From the NCBI RefSeq assembly GCF_020073815.1, contig NZ_JAIQZJ010000003.1, positions 1-64,000 on the forward strand: 64,000 nt of DNA, read 5' to 3'. Made by a program: the position numbers and the translations under genes. Source of the DNA: Nocardioides mangrovi (GTDB lineage Bacteria; Actinomycetota; Actinomycetes; Propionibacteriales; Nocardioidaceae). The notes beneath the pieces were generated by a model, which was given only the letters and a program-made list of their open reading frames with translations, was not told the origin of the DNA and made no database searches. This document shows, one piece after another, positions 36,126-43,716 of the stretch; position 1 is the first letter of the stretch, and each line of letters starts with the position of its first letter.

Positions 36126-37496
36126 ATGTCCCGCCCCCGCCCCCGCACCATCGCGATCGGCGCGCTGATCGTCCTCCTCGCCGTCGCCCCCTTCGTCCCC
36201 CGCGGCTCGCACCACGACGACGGCTCGATCCTCCCGTCGGGTGACGGCAACGGCAGCGACTCCGCCCTGCGCCCGGCGATGACCGCGGGTACGTCGCGGA
36301 TCACCCCGGCCATGCAGCGCGAGATCGACCAGGTCGTCGCCCAGGGCCAGCGCGTGGGCCGGCTGGGCAAGGCCTCCGCCAACCAGCTGGTCGACGACGC
36401 CGTGCGCTGCGCGGACCTGGACGGCCAGCGCTACTGCCTCGGCTTCGGCTGGACCCAGGACACCCAGGCGCAGGTCCAGGCGCGGATGGCACGCGCGGCG
36501 CGCACCGCCGCCAAGATGCCCGCCCGGATCAACACCGGCGACCTCGGCCCGGCCGCGTCGCTGGCGCGCTACGCGCGGATGAGCCCGGCCGACCGCGCGG
36601 CCGCCGACCGGGCCGAGCTCGAGGACGCGGCCCGCTCGGTCGCCAAGGTCTGGCTGCTGCGCCACGAGATCCAGGGCGAGGCGCTGCCCGCGGACTTCCT
36701 CGCCGACCACCCCGAGGCCCGGGCCGCGACCGCGACCACCCCGGCCGACCTGTCGACGGACGCCCCGGCGACCGCCGCCCGTACCAAGGCCACCTCGAAG
36801 CCGAGCGCGACGCCCACGGCCACGGCCACCCCCACGACGAAGACGACGAAGAAGCCGACCGCCACCCCCACCGCGACCGCGACGCCCACGAGCACCACGT
36901 CGGCGGCGGCCACCAAGAAGGCCTCGGACTACCCGCGCCGGTCGGTGATCATGAACCCCCAGCACGTCTCCGAGCAGCACATGACCTACTGGTGCGGTCC
37001 GACGTCGATGCAGATGATCGCCTGGGGCTGGGCCGGCAAGGCCCGCAGCCAGCAGCACTGGGCCGACAAGCTCGGCACCACCACCGGCGGCACCGCGATC
37101 ACCTCCATGGTGCGCGTGACCAACCGCTACACCGGGTGGGACAACCCCGCCCGCGCCGGCCGCTACATCACCCTCGACATCGGCTCGTGGTCCTACCAGA
37201 AGTGGTGGCTGCTGATGATGCGGCACATCCACGACTACCGGGCGCCGGTGATCCTGCACCCGATCCTGCTCAAGAAGTTCTACCCCTACCTCGACGACGA
37301 CGCCTCCGGGCACTTCCAGGTGGGTCGCGGCTACGACAAGCGCGGCAAGAAGCCGGACCAGCTCGGCTACTTCGAGCCGTGGAACCAGCAGCGCTTCGAC
37401 CCCTCCGAGCCCTACATCTCCCGGGTCCAGTGGCGCGCGGCCTACAAGAGCTACCGCGCCAACCAGGCCCACTTCCAGCACAACGTCGGGGTCTGA
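36126..37496 (+). CDS. Secreted C39-like (papain-fold) peptidase with Thr/Pro linker
   Basis: 456 aa. A signal or anchor helix (IAIGALIVLLAVAPFVP) opens the protein. Residues ~50-200 are helical and unassigned, then a repetitive linker of TPTATATPT and TTKTTKKPT type (~225-260). The C-terminal ~190 residues begin with a typical C39-like Cys motif (YWCGPTSMQMIAWG, Cys near residue 289) and include HFQVGRGYD (likely catalytic His region). C39_2 domains cleave peptides or act as peptidase-like binding modules. ATG 36126 begins just before the helix. It is coupled (TGATG) to the lipoprotein downstream. Confidence 0.78.
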   Translation: MSRPRPRTIAIGALIVLLAVAPFVPRGSHHDDGSILPSGDGNGSDSALRPAMTAGTSRITPAMQREIDQVVAQGQRVGRLGKASANQLVDDAVRCADLDGQRYCLGFGWTQDTQAQVQARMARAARTAAKMPARINTGDLGPAASLARYARMSPADRAAADRAELEDAARSVAKVWLLRHEIQGEALPADFLADHPEARAATATTPADLSTDAPATAARTKATSKPSATPTATATPTTKTTKKPTATPTATATPTSTTSAAATKKASDYPRRSVIMNPQHVSEQHMTYWCGPTSMQMIAWGWAGKARSQQHWADKLGTTTGGTAITSMVRVTNRYTGWDNPARAGRYITLDIGSWSYQKWWLLMMRHIHDYRAPVILHPILLKKFYPYLDDDASGHFQVGRGYDKRGKKPDQLGYFEPWNQQRFDPSEPYISRVQWRAAYKSYRANQAHFQHNVGV

Positions 37497-38635
37497 TGCG
37501 CCTCCGGTACGCCGTACCCGTCGCCGCCCTGGCGCTCGTCCTGGCCGGCTGCGGCGGCAGCGACGAGTCGCCGGCCTCCTCGGACACCACCCCGACGCCG
37601 ACGTCGCCGCCGACGTCGAGCGCGACCACTCCCAGCGGATCGCCGACCACCGAGAGCTCGCCGACGGCCGAGCCGGACGGCGGCACCGCCGACGCCCCCG
37701 AGCAGCTCGAGGCCTCCGAGCAGCTGCTCAGCTGGCAGCCCGTCGAGGTGCCGCTCAAGGACGCGGTGACCCGGCACGGCTCGTGGATGCTGACCGTCGC
37801 GGGCAGCGGCGGCAGCGCGACCCTGCAGGGCGAGGACGGGTCCACCCGGTACGCCGCCAGCGGCCGGCGGGTCTCGGACGCGCTGCTCGACGACGACTGG
37901 GCCGTGGTGGTGCTCCAGGACCGCACCGAGTCCCAGCCGTCCGTCGCCCGGATCACCGAGCTGGGGACCGGGAAGACCTGGGAGCTCGACGGCGGCTCCG
38001 ACGTCCCCACCGTCAACGGCGGCACCTGGGCGCTCGACGACGACACCCTCGTGCACGCGACGGTCGCGAACGGCGCCTACTGCCTGGCCTCCGTCGACCT
38101 CGAGAAGCAGACCTCCAGCGTCGGCTGGTGCGCCCCGAAGCGGCACGGCTTCAACGCGGCCCATGTCACCGACGCCGGCACCGCGGTGCTGTCGTTCGAC
38201 GACTCCCGGCCCTCCTGTCGCACGGTCGTCGCCCTCGACGGCGCGAGCGCGACCCCCTTCCCCGGCGTCCACGACTGCTCGGCGTGGGAGGGCCTCGTCA
38301 CCGATGACGGCGCCGTCTGGTCGGTGATCCCGCAGGAGCGCCAGGTCGAGAAGGCGCACTTCTACGCGCGCGTCGGCCAGGGCTACTACGACCTCGGCCC
38401 CGGCACCGCCGGCACGCTGACCTGGTGCGACGACGCGGCGTACTTCGTCCGCGACCCGCAGCAGGACGGCGCCGCGGCCGCGCTGATGCGCTGGACCGCC
38501 GACGACGGGCTGAGCATCGCCTACCAGTCGCCGAAGGGGCAGGCCTTCCTCGAGGACCCGCGCTGCGGCGGCGACGCGCTCACCGTCACGGCCCGCACCT
38601 CCTCCGGCGACGAGCAGGTCACCACCGATCTCTAA
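37496..38635 (+). CDS. Lipoprotein, hypothetical
   Basis: 379 aa. A lipoprotein signal ends in the lipobox LAGC at residues ~17-20, so it is anchored in the outer leaflet of the membrane. A Ser/Thr/Pro-rich tether (residues ~25-65) follows. The folded part looks like a beta-propeller-type domain (repeated W/D/G strand motifs such as WALDDDTLVHATV, GAVWSVIPQ and six cysteines). No family recognised. The start overlaps the stop of the C39-like peptidase, so the two surface proteins are made together. Confidence 0.75.
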   Translation: MRLRYAVPVAALALVLAGCGGSDESPASSDTTPTPTSPPTSSATTPSGSPTTESSPTAEPDGGTADAPEQLEASEQLLSWQPVEVPLKDAVTRHGSWMLTVAGSGGSATLQGEDGSTRYAASGRRVSDALLDDDWAVVVLQDRTESQPSVARITELGTGKTWELDGGSDVPTVNGGTWALDDDTLVHATVANGAYCLASVDLEKQTSSVGWCAPKRHGFNAAHVTDAGTAVLSFDDSRPSCRTVVALDGASATPFPGVHDCSAWEGLVTDDGAVWSVIPQERQVEKAHFYARVGQGYYDLGPGTAGTLTWCDDAAYFVRDPQQDGAAAALMRWTADDGLSIAYQSPKGQAFLEDPRCGGDALTVTARTSSGDEQVTTDL

Positions 38636-38644
38636 CCTGGAGGG

Positions 38645-39283
38645 GTGACCGATGCGTTCTCCGGCTTCCCCGTCGCCGCCCTCGACTTCTACGACGACCT
38701 CGAGGTCGACAACACCAAGTCCTTCTGGGAGAAGCACAAGGCGGTCTACACCGAGAGCGTGAAGGCGCCGATGACGGCGCTGTGCGCGGCGCTCGAGCCC
38801 GAGTTCGGCGCCGCCAAGATCTTCCGGCCCTACCGCGACGTCCGCTTCGCGAAGGACAAGACGCCGTACAAGACCCACCAGGGCGCGTTCGTCCGGGTCG
38901 GCGAGGCGACGGGCTGGTACGTCGAGGTCTCGCCGCGCGGCGTCCGCACCGGCGGCGGGTTCTACGAGGCGAGCGGTCCGCGGCTCGCGGCCTTCCGCGA
39001 GGCGGTCGCCCACGACCGCTTCGGGCCCGAGCTGGAGAAGATCCTGAGGACCGTGGAGAAGAAGGGCTTCGAGATCGGCGGCGAGCGGCTCAAGACCACG
39101 CCGCGCGGGTACGACGCGGACCATCCTCGGATCGAGCTGCTGCGCCACAAGTCGCTGGTCGCCGGGCACCAGCTCGGCTTCGAGCCGGTGATCCACACCC
39201 CCGAGCTCCTCGACCTCGTCCGCGCCGACTGGCAGGCGGTCCGCCCGCTCGTCGAGTGGTGCGCGCGGCACGCGGCCGTCTGA
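38645..39283 (+). CDS. DUF2461 domain protein
   Basis: 212 aa covering the whole DUF2461 family: early FDYDDLEVDNTKSFW-like segment (YDDLEVDNTKSFWEKHK), FRPYRDVRFAKDKTPYKTH in the middle and GFYEASGPRLAAFR later. Members are small cytoplasmic proteins of unknown function. It uses GTG 38645 and starts 9 bp after the lipoprotein gene. The end is 3 bp from the convergent FBP gene. Confidence 0.88.
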   Translation: MTDAFSGFPVAALDFYDDLEVDNTKSFWEKHKAVYTESVKAPMTALCAALEPEFGAAKIFRPYRDVRFAKDKTPYKTHQGAFVRVGEATGWYVEVSPRGVRTGGGFYEASGPRLAAFREAVAHDRFGPELEKILRTVEKKGFEIGGERLKTTPRGYDADHPRIELLRHKSLVAGHQLGFEPVIHTPELLDLVRADWQAVRPLVEWCARHAAV

Positions 39284-39286
39284 GTC

Positions 39287-39778
39287 CTACCCCTGCCGGA
39301 GCACGCGCGCGATGAAGGTGTCGAGGTTGTCGCGGAGCCGGGCGACCTTCTCCTCGACGGTCAGCGTCTCGTAGACGATCGGGCCGGCGTCGGAGCGCCT
39401 GCCGCGGACGTAGAGCGAGCAGGCCAGGTCCGAGCACATGTAGGTGCCGGACGAGTTGCCCTGCTGGCCGGCCCGGCCGGCCCGGGGCGCCACCATCAGC
39501 GAGACCGAGCCGGAGCGCATCGTCATGCAGAGCGCGCACATGCTCGAGCGCCGGATCGTCCCGGAGTTGGGGGCGCGCAGCACGACGCCGCGGAGCTCGC
39601 CGCCGTGCTCGGCGACGAGGTAGCCGCGCAGCGGCGCCTGCGGGTCGCGCCAGCCGAGGTAGTCGAGCTCGTCCCAGGGCCGTTCGGCGAGGTCGGCGGG
39701 CAGGTTGATCCGCTTCGCCTCGCCCTTCGAGCAGTTGACGAAGCTGGCGCGGACCTCGGGCTCGAGCAGCGGCTTCAT
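39287..39778 (-). CDS. FBP-domain (FusB-like treble-clef zinc finger) protein
   Basis: 163 aa. The C-terminal half has the treble-clef cysteines MCALCMTMR and MCSDLACSLYVRG, as in the C-terminal domain of EF-G-binding FusB proteins (FBP_C family). FusB binds EF-G and rescues ribosomes from fusidic acid; actinobacterial members are not known to me to have been tested. The ATG at 39778 lies 7 bp after a -10-like TACCGT, suggesting a leaderless transcript. It is divergent from the TetR regulator across 62 bp. Confidence 0.8.
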   Translation of the reverse strand: MKPLLEPEVRASFVNCSKGEAKRINLPADLAERPWDELDYLGWRDPQAPLRGYLVAEHGGELRGVVLRAPNSGTIRRSSMCALCMTMRSGSVSLMVAPRAGRAGQQGNSSGTYMCSDLACSLYVRGRRSDAGPIVYETLTVEEKVARLRDNLDTFIARVLRQG

Positions 39779-39785
39779 GCCCTCC

Positions 39786-39814
39786 ACGGTAGGTTTCCTA
39801 TAGGCTTTAGGCAA
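39786..39814 (-). promoter_or_regulatory. Promoter of FBP gene with overlapping dyad
   Basis: On the minus strand, -35 TTGCCT (39814-39809) and -10 TACCGT (39791-39786) are 17 bp apart. The spacer contains CCTATAGG (39797-39804), a plausible half of the operator for the divergent TetR protein. The ATG follows the -10 by 7 bp. Confidence 0.55.
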
Positions 39815-39840
39815 ATCCCTATGAGATGGAGGAATCATCG

Positions 39841-40419
39841 ATGCCACGAGCGGGCCTGACCAGCGACCGGGTCGTCCGCGCCGGCGCCGAGCTCGCCGAC
39901 GAGGTCGGCCTCGACGACGCGACCGTCTCCGCGCTCGCCCGGCAGCTCGGCGTGAAGGTCGCCAGCCTCTACGGGCACGTCGACGGTGCGACCGGCCTCC
40001 AGGAGGGGATCGCCCGGCTCGCCCTCGACGAGCTCGCGGACCGCGCCGCCGAGGCCATCGCCGGCCGGTCGGGCCGCGACGCGCTGGTCGCCTTCGCGTC
40101 GGCGTACCGCGACTACGCCCGCCAGCACCCGGGCCGGTACGCCGCCACCCGGCTCCGGGTCGGTCCGGACAGCCCGGTCGTCGAGGCCGGTCGCCGGCAC
40201 GCCGACCTCACCCGCGCGGTGCTCCGCGGCTACGCCCTCGAGGAGTCCGACACCGTGCACGCCGTGCGGCTCCTGGGCAGCACCGTCCACGGCTTCACCG
40301 ACCTGGAGCTCGGCGGCGGCTTCGACCACAGCGAGCCCGCACCCGAGGAGAGCTGGGCCCGCACCCTCGACGCGCTCGACGCGACCCTGCGGTCGTGGGC
40401 GATCAGCCCGCCGGGGTGA
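39841..40419 (+). CDS. TetR/AcrR-family regulator with WHG-type C-terminal domain
   Basis: 192 aa. The N-terminal HTH is LTSDRVVRAGAELADEVG followed by VSALARQLGVKVASLYGHV, whose VASLYGHV recognition helix is characteristic of TetR proteins. The ligand domain includes HGFTDLELGGGF, matching the WHG (TetR_C_33-like) subfamily. GGAGGA precedes ATG 39841. It probably controls itself and the divergent FBP gene. The 3' end overlaps the convergent SnoaL-like gene by 17 bp. Confidence 0.88.
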   Translation: MPRAGLTSDRVVRAGAELADEVGLDDATVSALARQLGVKVASLYGHVDGATGLQEGIARLALDELADRAAEAIAGRSGRDALVAFASAYRDYARQHPGRYAATRLRVGPDSPVVEAGRRHADLTRAVLRGYALEESDTVHAVRLLGSTVHGFTDLELGGGFDHSEPAPEESWARTLDALDATLRSWAISPPG

Positions 40420-40858
40420 AGCTCGCCATCGTCCGGTCCGGCTCCCAGAAGGCCTTCATCGAGGCGACCCGGCCGTCGTCGTGGATGACGTAGACCATGA
40501 TCAGGTCGGTCGTCGTGTGGCTGCCGTCGGGGAACGAGGTCCTGATCCGGCCGATGTTCGCGCAGGTGTTGCTGCCGGGGTTGGCGAAGGACTCGTAGAT
40601 CTCGAACTCGAACGTCGCGATCGGCGCGATCGCCTTCTCCCAGAAGGCCGCGATGCCCTCGTGACCGCGGTGTCCCTTGCCCTCCGGGTCGAACATCGAC
40701 GGCCCGACCGGGTCCTCGATCACGGCGTCCTCGGCGTAGACGGTCAGCCACTCGGCGAGGTCGCCCTTCGCCACGGCGGAGTAGGAGCGTTGCGACGCCG
40801 CCCGGGCCGGGTGGTCGTCGTTCGGCGCGGTCCAGGTGATGGCGTCCGACGTGATCAT
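40403..40858 (-). CDS. SnoaL/NTF2-like (ketosteroid isomerase-fold) protein
   Basis: 151 aa cone-shaped alpha+beta barrel protein. The first helix YSAVAKGDLAEW, then VIEDPVGPSMFDP and GHEGIAAFW are the usual SnoaL-like segments. These act as isomerases, cyclases or hydrolases on polycyclic or small substrates. A palindrome matching the steroid regulator KstR lies 10 bp before the ATG, so a role in sterol or steroid metabolism is plausible. Residues equivalent to the ketosteroid isomerase catalytic Asp cannot be confirmed by eye. Confidence 0.82.
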   Translation of the reverse strand: MITSDAITWTAPNDDHPARAASQRSYSAVAKGDLAEWLTVYAEDAVIEDPVGPSMFDPEGKGHRGHEGIAAFWEKAIAPIATFEFEIYESFANPGSNTCANIGRIRTSFPDGSHTTTDLIMVYVIHDDGRVASMKAFWEPDRTMASFTPAG

Positions 40859-40868
40859 GACCGCATCC

Positions 40869-40882
40869 TAGAACACGTTCTT
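40869..40882. promoter_or_regulatory. KstR-like operator before SnoaL-like gene
   Basis: TAGAACACGTTCTT has AGAAC/GTTCT arms around a 2-bp centre and fits TnnAACnnGTTnnA except for the last base. It lies 10 bp upstream of the ATG, where repressor binding would block transcription. Confidence 0.55.
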
Positions 40883-40977
40883 GTTTCGACGGCTCGACCA
40901 CCGAAGACTCGACAACCGAAGACCGGCGGTCACCCGGATTTCACCGATCGTCCGCACGCGGGTGCGAGCGTGACGAC

Positions 40978-41625
40978 ATGGCCAAGCGCAAGGCGTACCT
41001 GCACATCGGCCCGACGCAGAGCGGCGGCGACTTCCTCGACTCGGCCCTGGCCGAGCACGCCCCCGCCCTCGAGGACGCGGGCCTCCGACACCCGGCCATC
41101 TCGGCCGAGGAGATGTTCCGCGCGGCGATCGAGATCCGCCGCGACCACCGGGCGTGGGGCTACGAGCGCCGCGAGGTCGAAGGCGTGTGGGCCGGCATCT
41201 GCCGCCGCGCCTGGAAGGGGAAGAAGAACGTCGTCTTCAGCCAGGACCTGCTCGCGGGCTGCACCGGCGCCCAGGTCGACCTGCTGCTCGACGGCCTGCA
41301 CGGCTTCCAGGTCCACGTCGTCGTGACCGGCACCGAGGTGCCTGTCGCGTGGGCGCCCGTCGTCAAGCCCGAGCGCCTCCACGTCATCGAGGTCCCCGAC
41401 ACGGATGCCGAGCAGGCCGTGTGGCTCGCCTTCGGCGAGATCGCCGGCTTCGACGCGAGCGCACTGCCGCTCTCGCCGGCCTGGTCGGCCCCGCGGCCCG
41501 AGCCGACCGACGTGCTCGCCGAGGTCGCGCGGCTGCGCGCGCACAACCGCGTGCTCGAGGAGCAGAACGCGAAGCTGACCCGCAAGAAGGACAAGCTCAA
41601 GCGGAAGCTCGCCGAGGCGGGCTGA
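40978..41625 (+). CDS. Hypothetical protein, sulfotransferase-like N-terminus and coiled-coil C-terminus
   Basis: 215 aa. The first 15 residues (KAYLHIGPTQSGGDFLD) resemble the phosphosulfate-binding loop of sulfotransferase-fold proteins (HIGxxKTGTTxLQ), but the key Lys-Thr-Gly-Thr is replaced by Gln-Ser-Gly-Gly, so catalysis is doubtful. The middle keeps VVFSQDLLAG and HVVVTGTEVP, where active relatives have the 3'-phosphate Arg/Ser. Residues ~180-213 form a Lys/Arg-rich coiled coil. This may be a binding protein derived from the fold. It stands alone between divergent and convergent genes. Confidence 0.65.
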   Translation: MAKRKAYLHIGPTQSGGDFLDSALAEHAPALEDAGLRHPAISAEEMFRAAIEIRRDHRAWGYERREVEGVWAGICRRAWKGKKNVVFSQDLLAGCTGAQVDLLLDGLHGFQVHVVVTGTEVPVAWAPVVKPERLHVIEVPDTDAEQAVWLAFGEIAGFDASALPLSPAWSAPRPEPTDVLAEVARLRAHNRVLEEQNAKLTRKKDKLKRKLAEAG

Positions 41626-41629
41626 CGAC

Positions 41630-42088
41630 TCAGTGCGGCTGCCAGGCGTCCTCGTCGGCGGTCCGCGACGTGACCGCGTCGGGCAGGCGACCGTCGGCGA
41701 GCTGCTGGATCGAGACGCTCTCGAAGACCTCGCGCAGCGAGCGGCGGCCCGCGATCCACACGTGCTGGAGCACGTCGGCCCGGTCGTTGTAGGTGACCGC
41801 CTCGGGGCGCAGGCCGTAGACCGAGACGAGCGGTCCGTCGACGGCGCGGATGACGTCGGCGACGGACACCTCCGCGGCCGGACGGCCCATCCGCCAGCCA
41901 CCGGACTGGCCGCGCTGGGACATCACCACGCCCGCGCGACGCAGGTCGGCGAGGATCGCCTGGAGGAAGCCGTGCGGGATCTCCTGGAGGCGGCCGAGCT
42001 CCTCCGCGCTGACCGCGCGACCGTCCTCGCGCGAGGCCATCTCGATCAGCGCGCGCAGGGCGTAGTCGGACTTGGCGGAGACGCGCAT
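41630..42088 (-). CDS. Rrf2-family regulator lacking Fe-S cysteines (CymR-like)
   Basis: 152 aa. N-terminal MRVSAKSDYALRALIEMA and a winged-helix recognition segment (IPHGFLQAILADLRRAG, QRGQSGGWRMGRP) are standard Rrf2. The protein has no cysteine at all, so it cannot hold the Fe-S cluster of IscR or NsrR; this resembles CymR-type regulators of sulfur metabolism. It lies 82 bp downstream of a TauE/SafE exporter gene on the same strand, which fits a sulfur role. Confidence 0.88.
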   Translation of the reverse strand: MRVSAKSDYALRALIEMASREDGRAVSAEELGRLQEIPHGFLQAILADLRRAGVVMSQRGQSGGWRMGRPAAEVSVADVIRAVDGPLVSVYGLRPEAVTYNDRADVLQHVWIAGRRSLREVFESVSIQQLADGRLPDAVTSRTADEDAWQPH

Positions 42089-42170
42089 GAGCCCAGTGTG
42101 TCAGATGTGTTGACTTGTTCAGTCGATCTTGAGGGGTACGTCGGCGACCGGACCGCCCGCCACCCGGACA

Positions 42171-43073
42171 CTAGGCGGGCAGGTGCGCCCGGACCTGCCG
42201 GCGCGGGTCGTCGCTGCCGGCGCGCTCGGCCTGCTCGAGCTTGACGGCGTAGGAGACCCAGAGCACCCACAACGTGAAGACGACCGCGGCGATGAGCCCC
42301 AGGTTGAGGTCGGAGACACCCGTCTCGACCGCGAGCGTGCGGAGGTTGGTGAGCACGATGACCCCACCGGCCGCGACGCCGAGGACGCGCGGCGGCATGA
42401 ACCTCACCAGCACCGCGGCGAGCGGCGCGGCCACGACACCGCCGACGAGCAGCGCCGCTGCGGCCGACCACTCGATGCCCTCGCGGCCCAGGGCGAGCAG
42501 GAAGCCGAGCGAGGCACCGAGCGTGACCACGAACTCCGCGGCGTCGACCGAGCCGACCACCTTGCGCGGCTCGAGCCGCCCCGAGGAGAGCATCGTCGTG
42601 GTGCCGACCGGGCCCCAGCCGCCACCGCCGACCGAGTCGAGGGCACCGGCGACGAGGCCGACCGGCGCGAGGAACCGCGCCGACGGCCGACCCTCGAAGC
42701 GGAGGTGGCGCAGGGTCAGGAAGCGCCAGGTGACGTAGCCACCGAGCGCCAGCAGGATGACCGCGACGGCCGGCACCGCGATGCTCGCGTCGACGCTGAC
42801 CAGCAGCGTCGCGCCGGCGAAGGCGCCCACGAAGCCCGGCAGCGCGAGGATCCCGACGGTGCCCCAGTCGACGTTGCCCAGGGCGGCGTGCGAGGCGCCG
42901 GACGCGAGGGTGGTCGCGATCTCGGAGAAGTGGATCGCCGCGGACGCGGCCGCCGGGCCGAGCCCGCCGGCCACGAGCAGCGTCGCCGAGGTGACGCCGT
43001 AGCCCATGCCGAGCGAGCCGTCGACGAGCTGGGCAGCGAGGCCCACGAATGCCAGGATCACGAGCTTGCGCAT
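42171..43073 (-). CDS. TauE/SafE-family sulfite/sulfonate exporter
   Basis: 300 aa with about eight helices in two repeats. The signature starts appear twice: LVDGSLGMGYGVTSATLL near the N-terminus and VAGALDSVGGGGWGPVGTT in the second half, matching the G(x)xSGxxGxGGG pattern of TauE/SafE. Such proteins move sulfite, sulfoacetate or other sulfur anions. ATG 43073 has AAGG upstream. Its promoter holds an inverted repeat and the next gene is a cysteine-less Rrf2 regulator, so it is probably regulated by sulfur status. Confidence 0.87.
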   Translation of the reverse strand: MRKLVILAFVGLAAQLVDGSLGMGYGVTSATLLVAGGLGPAAASAAIHFSEIATTLASGASHAALGNVDWGTVGILALPGFVGAFAGATLLVSVDASIAVPAVAVILLALGGYVTWRFLTLRHLRFEGRPSARFLAPVGLVAGALDSVGGGGWGPVGTTTMLSSGRLEPRKVVGSVDAAEFVVTLGASLGFLLALGREGIEWSAAAALLVGGVVAAPLAAVLVRFMPPRVLGVAAGGVIVLTNLRTLAVETGVSDLNLGLIAAVVFTLWVLWVSYAVKLEQAERAGSDDPRRQVRAHLPA

Positions 43074-43097
43074 GATGCGCCACCTTCGAAGAAGTAA

Positions 43098-43126
43098 GTC
43101 GATCGTTTTTATGTTCTTTGATCGAC
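43098..43126. promoter_or_regulatory. Inverted repeat before tauE-like gene
   Basis: GTCGATC (43098-43104) and GATCGAC (43120-43126) form an inverted repeat around a T-rich 15-bp spacer, 25-53 bp upstream of the exporter ATG. A GATCGAC copy also occurs upstream of the Rrf2 gene (minus strand, near 42120), so this may be its operator. Confidence 0.45.
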
Positions 43127-43169
43127 GGGCGCCTGTCAACCGCTGCGCGACCGGTCGGCACGATCCCCG

Positions 43170-43187
43170 GATTTGAAGTTGATTTGA
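43170..43187. promoter_or_regulatory. Direct-repeat box 1 (OmpR-type) before DUF2231-regulator-kinase operon
   Basis: GATTTGA-N4-GATTTGA: two identical heptamers 11 bp apart, the phasing typical of OmpR/PhoB-family sites. It is 47 bp before the DUF2231 start. A matching pair lies before the ApbE operon (45758). Confidence 0.6.
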
Positions 43188-43234
43188 CCCTCTGTTGCGT
43201 CGGCGCTGACCCGCCGGCCGGGACCGTCGCCGCC

Positions 43235-43696
43235 ATGCCTTCGACCATCGGCGGACTCCCGCTGCACCCGCTCATCGTCCACGCGACCACCGTCCTCGTG
43301 CCGCTCGCGGCGCTCGTCGTCCTGCTCGCGGTGCTCTGGCCGCGCTTCCGGCGGTGGGCCGGCCCCCTCCCCGTGGGCCTGGCGCTCGTGGCGCTGGTCC
43401 TCACCCCGCTCTCGACCGCGACGGGGGAGGACCTCGAGCACGAGGTCGGCCGGTCTGCGCTCGTGGAGCGGCACGCCGAGCTCGGCGACCAGCTGCTGCC
43501 GCTGACCATCGCGCTCTTCGTCCTGGCCGCCGTGTTCTGGTGGCTCGAGCGCCGGCCGGACACCCGCCGGGCGCTGGTCCTCGGCGCGGGCGCCCTCGCC
43601 GTCGTCGCCGCCCTGGCCACCGGCGTCCAGGTCGTCCGGATCGGCCACAGCGGCGCGGAGGCCGCGTGGTCCGGGACTGCAGCAACCTCGGGGTGA
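43235..43696 (+). CDS. DUF2231 membrane protein
   Basis: 153 aa with four hydrophobic helices. The opening LPLHPLIVHATTVLVPLAAL carries two conserved His that suggest heme or metal ligands in this family. It is first in the operon with the response regulator and sensor kinase (gap 11-20 bp), and precedes the redox cluster, so it may be the membrane redox input or partner. The ATG at 43235 starts the conserved region; an upstream frame is not conserved. Confidence 0.82.
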   Translation: MPSTIGGLPLHPLIVHATTVLVPLAALVVLLAVLWPRFRRWAGPLPVGLALVALVLTPLSTATGEDLEHEVGRSALVERHAELGDQLLPLTIALFVLAAVFWWLERRPDTRRALVLGAGALAVVAALATGVQVVRIGHSGAEAAWSGTAATSG

Positions 43697-43716
43697 CCAC
43701 CACTACCGTGAGCGAC

